From assembly GCA_041163765.1 (NCBI GenBank), contig JBEAQS010000014.1:1-13917 (forward strand): 13,917 nucleotides of DNA, in the 5' to 3' direction. A program made the position numbers and the translations under genes. This document shows positions 7,962 to 13,810 of this stretch, piece by piece. This DNA is from MAG-120531 sp041163765. Lineage in GTDB: Bacteria > Bacteroidota > Bacteroidia > Flavobacteriales > Flavobacteriaceae. Numbering within the stretch: the stretch's first letter is position 1; the number at the start of each line of letters is the position of its first letter. Below the pieces are notes generated by a model, which worked only from the letters and a program-made list of their open reading frames with translations, did not search any database and was not told where the DNA came from.

Positions 7962-7978
7962 TTAGTCTGACTAAAGTA
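7962..7978 (-). promoter_or_regulatory. Candidate promoter and overlapping palindrome of the LytTR gene
   Basis: The minus strand reads TACTTTAG at 7971-7978, one mismatch from TAnnTTTG, about 27 bases before the ATG. It overlaps a perfect palindrome, TTAGTC-T-GACTAA (7962-7974), placed across the expected transcription start. A repressor or autoregulatory site is possible, but LytTR proteins usually bind direct repeats, so the binding protein is unknown. Confidence 0.35.
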
Positions 7979-8120
7979 TCTGCCACAGATCAGGTGTGCT
8001 AAAAAATGTTGTGAAGTAGGCTTATTGTGTTGTAAAAGGTCATTTTGACGATGTGTGCAAAAAGCAGTTTGGCCCAAGAGGGCTCATATTCCCTGAAAGT
8101 CAAATGATTCGTCATTTCAC

Positions 8121-8151
8121 TTGTTCATCCAAAATGTTTGTTTTATTTTTG
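8121..8151 (+). promoter_or_regulatory. Promoter of the rpsF-rpsR-rplI operon
   Basis: TTG at 8121-8123, a 20-base spacer and TATTTTTG at 8144-8151 make one of the two best matches in the window to the Bacteroidota promoter. It is followed by CACCC, also found at the rRNA-like promoter near 13810. Transcription should begin near 8156, leaving a leader of about 18 bases before rpsF. Confidence 0.75.
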
Positions 8152-8173
8152 CACCCTTAAATTTTATGAACTT

Positions 8174-8515
8174 ATGAACCATTACGAAACTGTTTTCATT
8201 TTGAATCCCGTTCTATCTGAGACCCAGATAGAGGAAACAGTTAAGAAATTCGAGGATTTCTTAATTAAGAGTGGTGCCAAAATGGTCTCCAAAGAAAACT
8301 GGGGACTTAAAAAGTTGGCCTACGCAATCCAACACAAAAAAAGTGGTTTTTACCATTTGTTTGAATTCACTGCTCCTGGAGAGGCTATCGGCCTTTTTGA
8401 GCAAGAATTTTCACGCGACGAGCGCGTTATGCGTTTCCTCACCGTGAAATTAGACAAGCACGCCATTTCATGGGCGCAGCGCAGAAGAGAAAAATTAAAC
8501 ATTAAAGCCCTTTAG
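8174..8515 (+). CDS. rpsF: 30S ribosomal protein S6
   Basis: Component of the small subunit platform, where it pairs with S18. The 113 residues begin MNHYETVFILNPVLSE, the typical S6 start, and contain the conserved GLKKLAYAIQHKKSGFYHLFEF segment, here split as GLKKLAYAIQ and KKSGFYHLFEF, then FSRDERVMRFLTVKL. The C-terminus is short and basic. An in-frame ATG at 8138 would overlap the promoter box, so the ATG at 8174 is the start. First gene of a three-gene operon, 2 bases from rpsR. Confidence 0.97.
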   Translation: MNHYETVFILNPVLSETQIEETVKKFEDFLIKSGAKMVSKENWGLKKLAYAIQHKKSGFYHLFEFTAPGEAIGLFEQEFSRDERVMRFLTVKLDKHAISWAQRRREKLNIKAL

Positions 8516-8517
8516 TC

Positions 8518-8811
8518 ATGTCTATTGAACAACAAGCAAAAGGTAAAAAAGATGGTGAAGTGCGTTATTTAACGCCATTGAACATCGACACCAACAAACA
8601 GAAAAAATATTGCAGATTTAAAAAATCTGGAATCAAGTACATCGATTACAAGGACGCTGACTTTTTGATGAAATTAGTCAATGAGCAAGGAAAATTATTG
8701 CCCAGAAGACTTACCGGAACTTCTTTGAAGTACCAAAGAAAAGTGGCTGTGGCCGTTAAAAGAGCGAGACACATCGCATTAATGCCTTACGTAGGAGATT
8801 TACTTAAATAA
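8518..8811 (+). CDS. rpsR: 30S ribosomal protein S18
   Basis: Small-subunit protein that binds with S6 at the platform. The 97 residues have a hydrophilic N-terminal extension of about 28 residues, then the canonical core: YIDYKDADFLMKLVNEQGK (41-59), PRRLTGTSLKYQRKVAVAVK (62-81) and RARHIALMPYV near the end. A single Cys (C32) remains, so no zinc site is present. It lies between rpsF (2-base gap) and rplI (12-base gap); no ssb or priB gene interrupts the operon as in some other phyla. Confidence 0.97.
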   Translation: MSIEQQAKGKKDGEVRYLTPLNIDTNKQKKYCRFKKSGIKYIDYKDADFLMKLVNEQGKLLPRRLTGTSLKYQRKVAVAVKRARHIALMPYVGDLLK

Positions 8812-8823
8812 TTAGAGACGACC

Positions 8824-9273
8824 ATGGAACTTATTCTAAAACAAGACGTTCAGGATTTAGGCTTTAAAGACGATGTCGTTAAAGTAAAGAATGGTTTCGG
8901 AAGAAACTACCTGATTCCTCAAGGATTAGCTGTTATGGCGACTCCTTCAGCAAAAAAAGTACTTGCTGAAAATTTGAAGCAACGAGCTCATAAAGAAGCC
9001 AAGCAAGTAAAAGAAGCCCAGCAATTGGCTGAAGCTATCGCACAATTATCCATCAAAATCGCTGCTAAGACAGGAGAAGGGGATAAATTATTTGGCTCTA
9101 TTGGCAATGCAGACTTAGCTGAGGCATTGGCTCAAGCTGGTCAAACCATTGACAAGAAATTCATCTCTGTACAAGGTGGAACCATCAAAAGAACCGGTCC
9201 TTACAATGCGACGATCCGTTTGCATCGCGAGGTTTTGGTGACATTGAATTTTGATGTTGTTGCCGAAAAGTAA
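8824..9273 (+). CDS. rplI: 50S ribosomal protein L9
   Basis: Large-subunit protein made of two globular domains joined by a long helix; it binds 23S rRNA near the L1 stalk and affects reading-frame maintenance. The 149 residues match the family. The N-terminal domain has MELILKQDVQDLGFKDD and the signature VKNGFGRNYLIPQGLA (22-37). The lysine- and alanine-rich connecting helix spans about 41-75, and the C-terminal domain contains GEGDKLFGSIG and ends in a beta-rich segment. Last gene of the operon, followed by an intrinsic terminator. Confidence 0.97.
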   Translation: MELILKQDVQDLGFKDDVVKVKNGFGRNYLIPQGLAVMATPSAKKVLAENLKQRAHKEAKQVKEAQQLAEAIAQLSIKIAAKTGEGDKLFGSIGNADLAEALAQAGQTIDKKFISVQGGTIKRTGPYNATIRLHREVLVTLNFDVVAEK

Positions 9274-9295
9274 TCGATGATTCTTTAACATAATT

Positions 9296-9323
9296 AAGGC
9301 TATAGTTTCTATAGCCTTTTTTT
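9296..9323 (+). terminator. Intrinsic terminator of the ribosomal protein operon
   Basis: A perfect 10-base inverted repeat (AAGGCTATAG and CTATAGCCTT) with a 3-base TTT loop runs straight into a T-run ending at 9323. This is a textbook Rho-independent terminator 22 bases after the rplI stop. It ends only 6 bases before the next start codon, so it may also limit or gate expression of that gene. Confidence 0.88.
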
Positions 9324-9329
9324 GTGCCG

Positions 9330-9800
9330 ATGAAGTACATTCGTTTAACCCTGGAACAGTTCCATGCACTCGCTGAGGATTTTGCTACATTCTTGGCTGC
9401 TCAGTCGATTGATGCCAAGTCTTGGGATCGTCTAAAAAACACAGATATAGCTGAGGTGGATCGTCAATTAGATGCCTTTTCGGACCTGGTTTGGGAAGAT
9501 GTCTTGTCCAAAGTTAAATTTCTTGAACACCGCACCAGTGATGTTTGCTTCGTAGTTCAAGTGAACGATGAGTCGATGTCCATGTTGCGTTTTTCCTGGC
9601 TGGACGATTCAGTCGATTGGACGACTCTGGATCTGGTGGATTGGCTGAAAGCTCATTGGTCCCATGAACTACTGGAGATCAGTAAAGGGACTAAACAACT
9701 GACTGAAAATCGGTATGAAGAGATTTTTAATTTGATTCAACAGGGAGCTTCTATCGCTGATGCACCGGAATATGCTTCCCTTTTTTTAATGTTTAGCTAG
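9330..9800 (+). CDS. Conserved DUF6495 family protein of unknown function
   Basis: Protein of 156 residues, acidic and rich in Trp, Asp and Glu, with no signal peptide or membrane segment, so probably cytosolic. It begins MKYIRLTLEQFHALAEDFATF and has a central SDLVWEDVLSKVKFLEH and a C-terminal IFNLIQQGASIADA; these blocks match my memory of DUF6495, a family I know from Bacteroidota. I know no biochemical function. A GTG two codons upstream (9324) overlaps the end of the terminator T-run; the ATG at 9330 gives the family's usual MKY start. No TAnnTTTG box lies in front of it, so expression probably relies on read-through from the ribosomal protein operon. Confidence 0.8.
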   Translation: MKYIRLTLEQFHALAEDFATFLAAQSIDAKSWDRLKNTDIAEVDRQLDAFSDLVWEDVLSKVKFLEHRTSDVCFVVQVNDESMSMLRFSWLDDSVDWTTLDLVDWLKAHWSHELLEISKGTKQLTENRYEEIFNLIQQGASIADAPEYASLFLMFS

Positions 9801-9811
9801 TACATTTTTAG

Positions 9812-9819
9812 TAGGTTTG
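9812..9819 (+). promoter_or_regulatory. -7 promoter box of hisS
   Basis: TAGGTTTG matches TAnnTTTG, 21 bases before the ATG at 9841. Transcription would start near 9825 and leave a leader of about 16 bases. The box contains the alternative TTG start at 9817, which is therefore unlikely to be used. No good -33 TTG is seen. Confidence 0.45.
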
Positions 9820-9840
9820 CCTACGAAATCAATAACCATT

Positions 9841-11223
9841 ATGGCCCAAAAACCATCATTGCCTAAAGGAACGCGTGATTTTAGTCCGATCGAAGTAGCG
9901 CGTAGAAACTACATCATTTCCGTGGTGAAAAAGCATTTTTTGCTCAGTGGATTTGGTCCTATTGAAACACCTTCGTTTGAAAATTACGAAACCCTGATGG
10001 GTAAGTATGGAGAAGAGGGGGACCGATTGGTTTTTAAAATCTTGAATTCCGGTGATTTTTTGTCTAAAATCTCTCCGGATCATTTAGCTGCACCAAACGC
10101 AACTTCCTGGACTCCGCTTTTGAGTGAAAAGGCTTTGAGGTATGACCTAACTGTTCCCTTTGCCCGGTATGTCGTTATGCATCAAAACGAGTTGACATTT
10201 CCATTTAAACGCTACCAAATCCAACCGGTTTGGCGTGCAGATAGACCGCAAAAGGGCAGATATAGAGAGTTCTATCAATGCGATGCTGATGTAGTTGGAT
10301 CGGATTCCCTGTTTCAAGAAGTTGAATTGATCCAATTATACGACGCCGTTTTTTCGGAATTAGGACTTTCTGGGGTTCGACTTAAAATGAATAATCGAAA
10401 AGTCTTAACTGGGATTGCTGAGGTGATTGGTGCTCCAGAATTACTGATTCCCTTTACCGTGGCTTTGGACAAACTAGATAAGATTGGTCAAGCTGCAGTA
10501 GAGCAGGAAATGTTATCCCAAGGCTTGACACAAGACAGTATTGAACGCGCCCGTCCCTTGTTTTCCATTCAAGGAAGTGCTGGTCGTGTTCTGGATGAAT
10601 TATCTGTATTTCTAGCCACTTCTACTATTGGGCTTCAAGGGGTCTCAGAACTTAAATTTGTGTTGGAAGGGTTAAGTGCGGTTTCCATCAATGAATTGAA
10701 CATAGATATCGAGGTAACTCTTGCCAGAGGTTTAAACTACTATACAGGTATGATATTTGAAGTTGCTGCCCCCGCTTCTGTAGGTATTGGATCTATCGGT
10801 GGAGGAGGCAGATATGATGATTTGACCTCCATATTCGGATTATCTGGACTCAGTGGCGTAGGTATCTCTTTTGGGTTGGATCGAATTTATCTAGCCATGG
10901 AAGCGCTGGGATTATTTCCCCAGACGATTGTCAGTCGTCCATTGGTTTTATTTGCCCATTTTGGCGCACCAGAGGCTATGGCTTGCCTTCCCTTAATTCA
11001 ATCCCTGAGAAGTGCAGGGGTTTCCTGTGAGTTGTATCCTTCAGCGGCTAAAATGCAGAAGCAAATGAAGTACGCCGATCAAAGATCTATTCCGTGGGTG
11101 GTCTTGATAGGTTCCCAAGAATTGGAGCAAAATACGGCTGTGGTGAAACATATGACCGACGGATCTCAAGTGACCTTGCCTTGGAGTGAGCTTTCCAGCT
11201 GGTTAAAGGCGCAACAGGGATAA
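9841..11223 (+). CDS. hisS: Histidine-tRNA ligase
   Basis: Class II aminoacyl-tRNA synthetase charging tRNA-His. The 460 residues show LPKGTRDF at 7-14 (motif 1 side), FKRYQIQPVWRADRPQKGRY at 122-141 with REFYQCDADVVG following (motif 2), the histidine-binding LARGLNYYTG at 294-303, and GSIGGGGRYDDL plus GVGISFGLDRI at 317-348 (glycine-rich motif and motif 3). Residues from about 365 form the anticodon-binding domain. The family insertion between motifs 2 and 3 (about 180-280) is present. I chose the ATG at 9841 since the upstream TTG overlaps the promoter box. Its last 21 bases overlap the end of the NUDIX gene on the opposite strand. Confidence 0.97.
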   Translation: MAQKPSLPKGTRDFSPIEVARRNYIISVVKKHFLLSGFGPIETPSFENYETLMGKYGEEGDRLVFKILNSGDFLSKISPDHLAAPNATSWTPLLSEKALRYDLTVPFARYVVMHQNELTFPFKRYQIQPVWRADRPQKGRYREFYQCDADVVGSDSLFQEVELIQLYDAVFSELGLSGVRLKMNNRKVLTGIAEVIGAPELLIPFTVALDKLDKIGQAAVEQEMLSQGLTQDSIERARPLFSIQGSAGRVLDELSVFLATSTIGLQGVSELKFVLEGLSAVSINELNIDIEVTLARGLNYYTGMIFEVAAPASVGIGSIGGGGRYDDLTSIFGLSGLSGVGISFGLDRIYLAMEALGLFPQTIVSRPLVLFAHFGAPEAMACLPLIQSLRSAGVSCELYPSAAKMQKQMKYADQRSIPWVVLIGSQELEQNTAVVKHMTDGSQVTLPWSELSSWLKAQQG

Positions 11224-11763
11224 TTGCTGTTGTGCAGCATCCCAATACGCTCTTGGATGTTGGACAATAGGGTAGTGGTTCCAAGTCTTCTGAGAAGACA
11301 ATAGGTCTAAGGGAGCAGCGGCCAAATACTCAATTTCTTCAGGTTGATGCATCAAGGACTGTTGATCGATCAGTTGGGTGTAGAGGTACACCCAATTGAA
11401 TTCTCGGTCCATACAACTGTTTTTCGGAAAATATTCAGCAGAATACCATCCGCCTATGGGTGTGAGTAGTTTCTGACTGATTTGCAGACCTAATTCTTCT
11501 CGGGTTTCACGAATAGCGGCATCCGTCGGGGATTCGCCCCAATCGATATGACCTGTAGCGGATACATCCCAATGAAGTGGATTAGTTTGCTTGGTTTTTT
11601 TTCTCAACTGAACAATTAATTCTTTCTCCAGGTTGAAAACCAACACATGGACAGTAGGATGTATCACCCCTCGTTTATGGGCCCAGTCCTTGTCTATAGG
11701 CCGTCCCCATTCCTTGCCGTATCGGTTACAACAAGGAATGAGTTCAAGTGCCTTTTTGTTCAT
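11203..11763 (-). CDS. NUDIX hydrolase
   Basis: Hydrolase of nucleoside-diphosphate-linked compounds; the substrate cannot be read from the sequence. The 186 residues contain a full Nudix box at 71-93: GHIDWGE, seven residues, then RETREELGL, with all catalytic Glu in place (the third hydrophobic position is Thr). The N-terminal part around HPTVHVLVFN and LIVQLRKKTKQTNP, followed by HWDVSATGH, resembles the YfcD/isopentenyl-diphosphate isomerase branch, which often acts on small phosphorylated metabolites. The ATG follows the stop codon of the aminopeptidase gene directly, which suggests one mRNA and translational coupling. Its 3' end overlaps hisS by 21 bases. No promoter of its own is seen. 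Confidence 0.9.
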   Translation of the reverse strand: MNKKALELIPCCNRYGKEWGRPIDKDWAHKRGVIHPTVHVLVFNLEKELIVQLRKKTKQTNPLHWDVSATGHIDWGESPTDAAIRETREELGLQISQKLLTPIGGWYSAEYFPKNSCMDREFNWVYLYTQLIDQQSLMHQPEEIEYLAAAPLDLLSSQKTWNHYPIVQHPRAYWDAAQQQLSLLRL

Positions 11764-12855
11764 TTAGGAGAAATAACTGAACGTTTCTCCTGGCTCAATG
11801 TTTTGAAGAGTAGCCAAAATCAGTTCGATTACATGACACGCATCATCTTGATGCACCATTTCAACAGTGGTGTGCATGTAGCGCAAGGGAAGTGATATAA
11901 GCGCAGAAGCAACCCCTCCATTGCTGTAGGCAAATGCGTCCGTATCCGTTCCTGTAGATCTTGATGAAGCCATACGCTGGAAGGGAATATTGGCTTTTTC
12001 GGCAGTATCCATGATGCGCTCTCTCAGTTTGTTTTGGACAGCGGGTGCGTACGAGATCACTGGACCATCACCGATTTTAATTAGACCCTCCGTCTTTTTA
12101 TCTATCATTTGAGTTGTTGTGTCGTGGCATACAACGGTAACGATAGCGACATTAGGCTTGAAGATTTGGGTGATCATTTCTGCACCTCTCAAACCAATTT
12201 CCTCTTGAACAGAATTGGTGATGTACAAGCCAAAAGGAAGTTTGATGTTTCTTTCTTTGAGCAATCGAGCAACCTGGGCGATCATGAATCCGCCTGCTCG
12301 GTTGTCGATAGCCCTACAGACCCATTTATTTTTGTTCAGTATGTGAAAGGTGTCTGGATACGTAATGACGCATCCCACGTGTACACCCATCGCTTTTACT
12401 TCTTCTGCGTCTTTTGCTCCTATATCTATAGTGATGTTGTCTAATGCAGGAGCTTGCTCTTTTGATTTGTCTTTTCGTGTATGAATGGCAGGCCAGCCAA
12501 ATACTCCAGGAACGATTCCATTTTTAGTGTGGATGTTGACGCGTTTTGATGGGGCAATTTGGTGATCACTACCTCCATTTCTGATGACATAGATCAACCC
12601 GTCCTCTGTGATGTAGTTTACATACCACGAAATTTCGTCCGCGTGACCTTCAATAACTACTTTATAAGGTGCTTCTGGATTGATTACCCCAACTGCACTG
12701 CCATAAGTATCGGTGATAAAGGTATCAACATAGGGTTTTAGGTAATCCATCCACAATTTTTGACCATTCCATTCGTAGCCTGTTGGGGCAGCATTGTTTA
12801 GGTAGGCTTCCAAAAAGGCCAATGCGCCTTGATCTAAGGTGTGCTCTGTATTCAT
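11764..12855 (-). CDS. M42 family metallopeptidase (glutamyl aminopeptidase type)
   Basis: Dinuclear metal aminopeptidase, expected to be a cytosolic oligomer trimming peptides. The 363 residues match the family length. The metal and catalytic residues are visible: EGHADE with H71 and D73, AIDNRAGG with D184, VQEEIGLRGA with E218 (general base) and E219, CHDTTT with D245, and H328 in RYMHTTVEM. No signal peptide is present. I chose the ATG at 12855; the longer reading from a TTG at 12900 adds 15 basic residues outside the family and its codon lies in the promoter box. The gene is the first of a two-gene unit with the NUDIX hydrolase (no gap) and is head to head with the DUF4294 gene. Confidence 0.93.
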   Translation of the reverse strand: MNTEHTLDQGALAFLEAYLNNAAPTGYEWNGQKLWMDYLKPYVDTFITDTYGSAVGVINPEAPYKVVIEGHADEISWYVNYITEDGLIYVIRNGGSDHQIAPSKRVNIHTKNGIVPGVFGWPAIHTRKDKSKEQAPALDNITIDIGAKDAEEVKAMGVHVGCVITYPDTFHILNKNKWVCRAIDNRAGGFMIAQVARLLKERNIKLPFGLYITNSVQEEIGLRGAEMITQIFKPNVAIVTVVCHDTTTQMIDKKTEGLIKIGDGPVISYAPAVQNKLRERIMDTAEKANIPFQRMASSRSTGTDTDAFAYSNGGVASALISLPLRYMHTTVEMVHQDDACHVIELILATLQNIEPGETFSYFS

Positions 12856-12897
12856 TGTATTAGTATTAGGTAGTTTACTGCGCAGATTACGCGTGTA

Positions 12898-12905
12898 CAA
12901 ACTTA
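12898..12905 (-). promoter_or_regulatory. -7 promoter box of the M42 peptidase - NUDIX unit
   Basis: TAAGTTTG on the minus strand matches TAnnTTTG, 42 bases before the ATG at 12855. Predicted transcription from about 12891 gives a leader of about 36 bases and rules out the TTG at 12900 as a start. No good -33 TTG is seen. Confidence 0.45.
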
Positions 12906-12921
12906 CTAACTTTCACGTTTG

Positions 12922-12956
12922 TTTGTGATTCCCGGCCAGGTTTATTGCTAAATTTG
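12922..12956 (+). promoter_or_regulatory. Probable promoter of the DUF4294 gene
   Basis: TAAATTTG (12949-12956) matches TAnnTTTG and is followed by CTCC. A TTTG lies at 12922-12925 with a spacer of 23, longer than the usual 19-21, so the upstream element is uncertain. The ATG is 17 bases beyond the box. Confidence 0.5.
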
Positions 12957-12973
12957 CTCCATAATATTCCGCT

Positions 12974-13651
12974 ATGACTCGGTTGGTTATTTTCCTTCTT
13001 TTGTTCGTATTGCCTCAGGGATCTTGGTCTCAAGAAGGCCGTTCTTCGGGTGCTGATCAAACACGCAAAGACCAGGTTGCTGAGATGGATACATTGGCAC
13101 CCACTATTGCGTTAAAAGAGGTGTTCGTTTTTGGTCCAACAAAATTTCGGGATAGTCAGGATATGTTCCGCTACTTGTTGCTCAAACGAAGAACATTAAA
13201 GGTGTATCCATATGCCAAATTAGCTGCGGAGAAATTGATGCAGCTCAACGCTGAACTCGAGGCTATTCCAAAAAGGAACAGAAAAAAACAACACACCAAG
13301 CAGATGCAGCGCTATGTAGAGGGAGAGTTTTCCGATGAATTAAAAAAAATGACTCGATCTGAAGGGCGTATACTCATTAAATTGATCCATCGTCAAACGG
13401 GGACGGCGCCTTTTTATCTGGTTAAAGATTTACGCGGAGGTTGGCGTGCCTTCTGGTACAGTACTACGGCTAAAATGTTTGATTTGGATTTAAAGTCAGA
13501 GTTTGATCCCATGAGTGTTCGGGAAGATTATTTTATTGAAGAGATCCTTCAGCGCGCCTTTGCTGATCAAACGCTGCAGTATCAAGCCTCACCGTTACAG
13601 TTTGATTTTGCGCAAGCTCACTCTTTTTGGAGTGGTAAAAAAAATAACTAG
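12974..13651 (+). CDS. Exported DUF4294 family protein of unknown function
   Basis: Protein of 225 residues. The first 19 residues (MTRLVIFLLLFVLPQGSWS, then Q) form a typical signal peptide with no lipobox Cys, so the mature protein is probably periplasmic. A variable linker (20-45) precedes the conserved region: LKEVFVFGPTKF, TLKVYPYAKLAAEKL (about 74-88), a strongly basic stretch with the KRNRKK cluster near 99-104, EGRILIKLIHRQTG (about 129-142) and LRGGWRAFWYSTTA. These blocks match my memory of DUF4294, common in Bacteroidota, whose function is unknown to me. No catalytic motif is recognisable. It is divergent from the M42 peptidase gene. Confidence 0.82.
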   Translation: MTRLVIFLLLFVLPQGSWSQEGRSSGADQTRKDQVAEMDTLAPTIALKEVFVFGPTKFRDSQDMFRYLLLKRRTLKVYPYAKLAAEKLMQLNAELEAIPKRNRKKQHTKQMQRYVEGEFSDELKKMTRSEGRILIKLIHRQTGTAPFYLVKDLRGGWRAFWYSTTAKMFDLDLKSEFDPMSVREDYFIEEILQRAFADQTLQYQASPLQFDFAQAHSFWSGKKNN

Positions 13652-13716
13652 TACCTCTTGGTGGGTTCGTTAAAAGATTGTAATTTTATTTCCCTTCTTT
13701 TTTTACGCCCACAATA

Positions 13717-13741
13717 GGTTGGTTTCCAACTGTTTATTTTT
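13717..13741 (+). terminator. Weak candidate terminator after the DUF4294 gene
   Basis: GTTGG-TTT-CCAAC (13718-13730), extended by one G-T pair, is followed by TGTTTATTTTT. The stem is short (5-6 bp) and the T-run interrupted, so efficiency is uncertain. It lies between the DUF4294 stop and the strong promoter at 13778. Confidence 0.35.
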
Positions 13742-13777
13742 GGGATAAATTTTTCTTCAAAAAAAGTTGAGAAAAGA

Positions 13778-13810
13778 TTTGGATGGGAGAAAAAAAGGGA
13801 TGTATATTTG
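13778..13810 (+). promoter_or_regulatory. Strong promoter, probably of a ribosomal RNA operon
   Basis: TTTG (13778-13781), a 21-base spacer and TATATTTG (13803-13810) followed by CACCCGC make a full match to the Bacteroidota promoter, with A/T-rich tracts upstream (13735-13776) that could act as an UP element. The TTTGCACCC end is identical to that of the ribosomal protein operon promoter at 8148-8156. Confidence 0.7.

Noticed and set aside
7945..7986. Longer N-terminus for the LytTR regulator (ATG at 7986)
   Set aside because: The extra 14 residues do not fit the receiver fold and would overlap the probable promoter and palindrome.
8138..8173. Upstream ATG for rpsF
   Set aside because: It lies within the promoter, before the predicted transcript start, and S6 normally begins at the MNHYET position.
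9115..9369. Minus-strand open frame across the rplI end and the terminator
   Set aside because: It is antisense to rplI, crosses the terminator hairpin and has no recognisable protein pattern.
9817..9840. TTG start for hisS
   Set aside because: The codon is part of the TAGGTTTG promoter box, and the ATG at 9841 gives the usual N-terminus.
12856..12900. TTG start for the M42 peptidase
   Set aside because: The codon overlaps the TAAGTTTG box, and the added residues are absent from the family.
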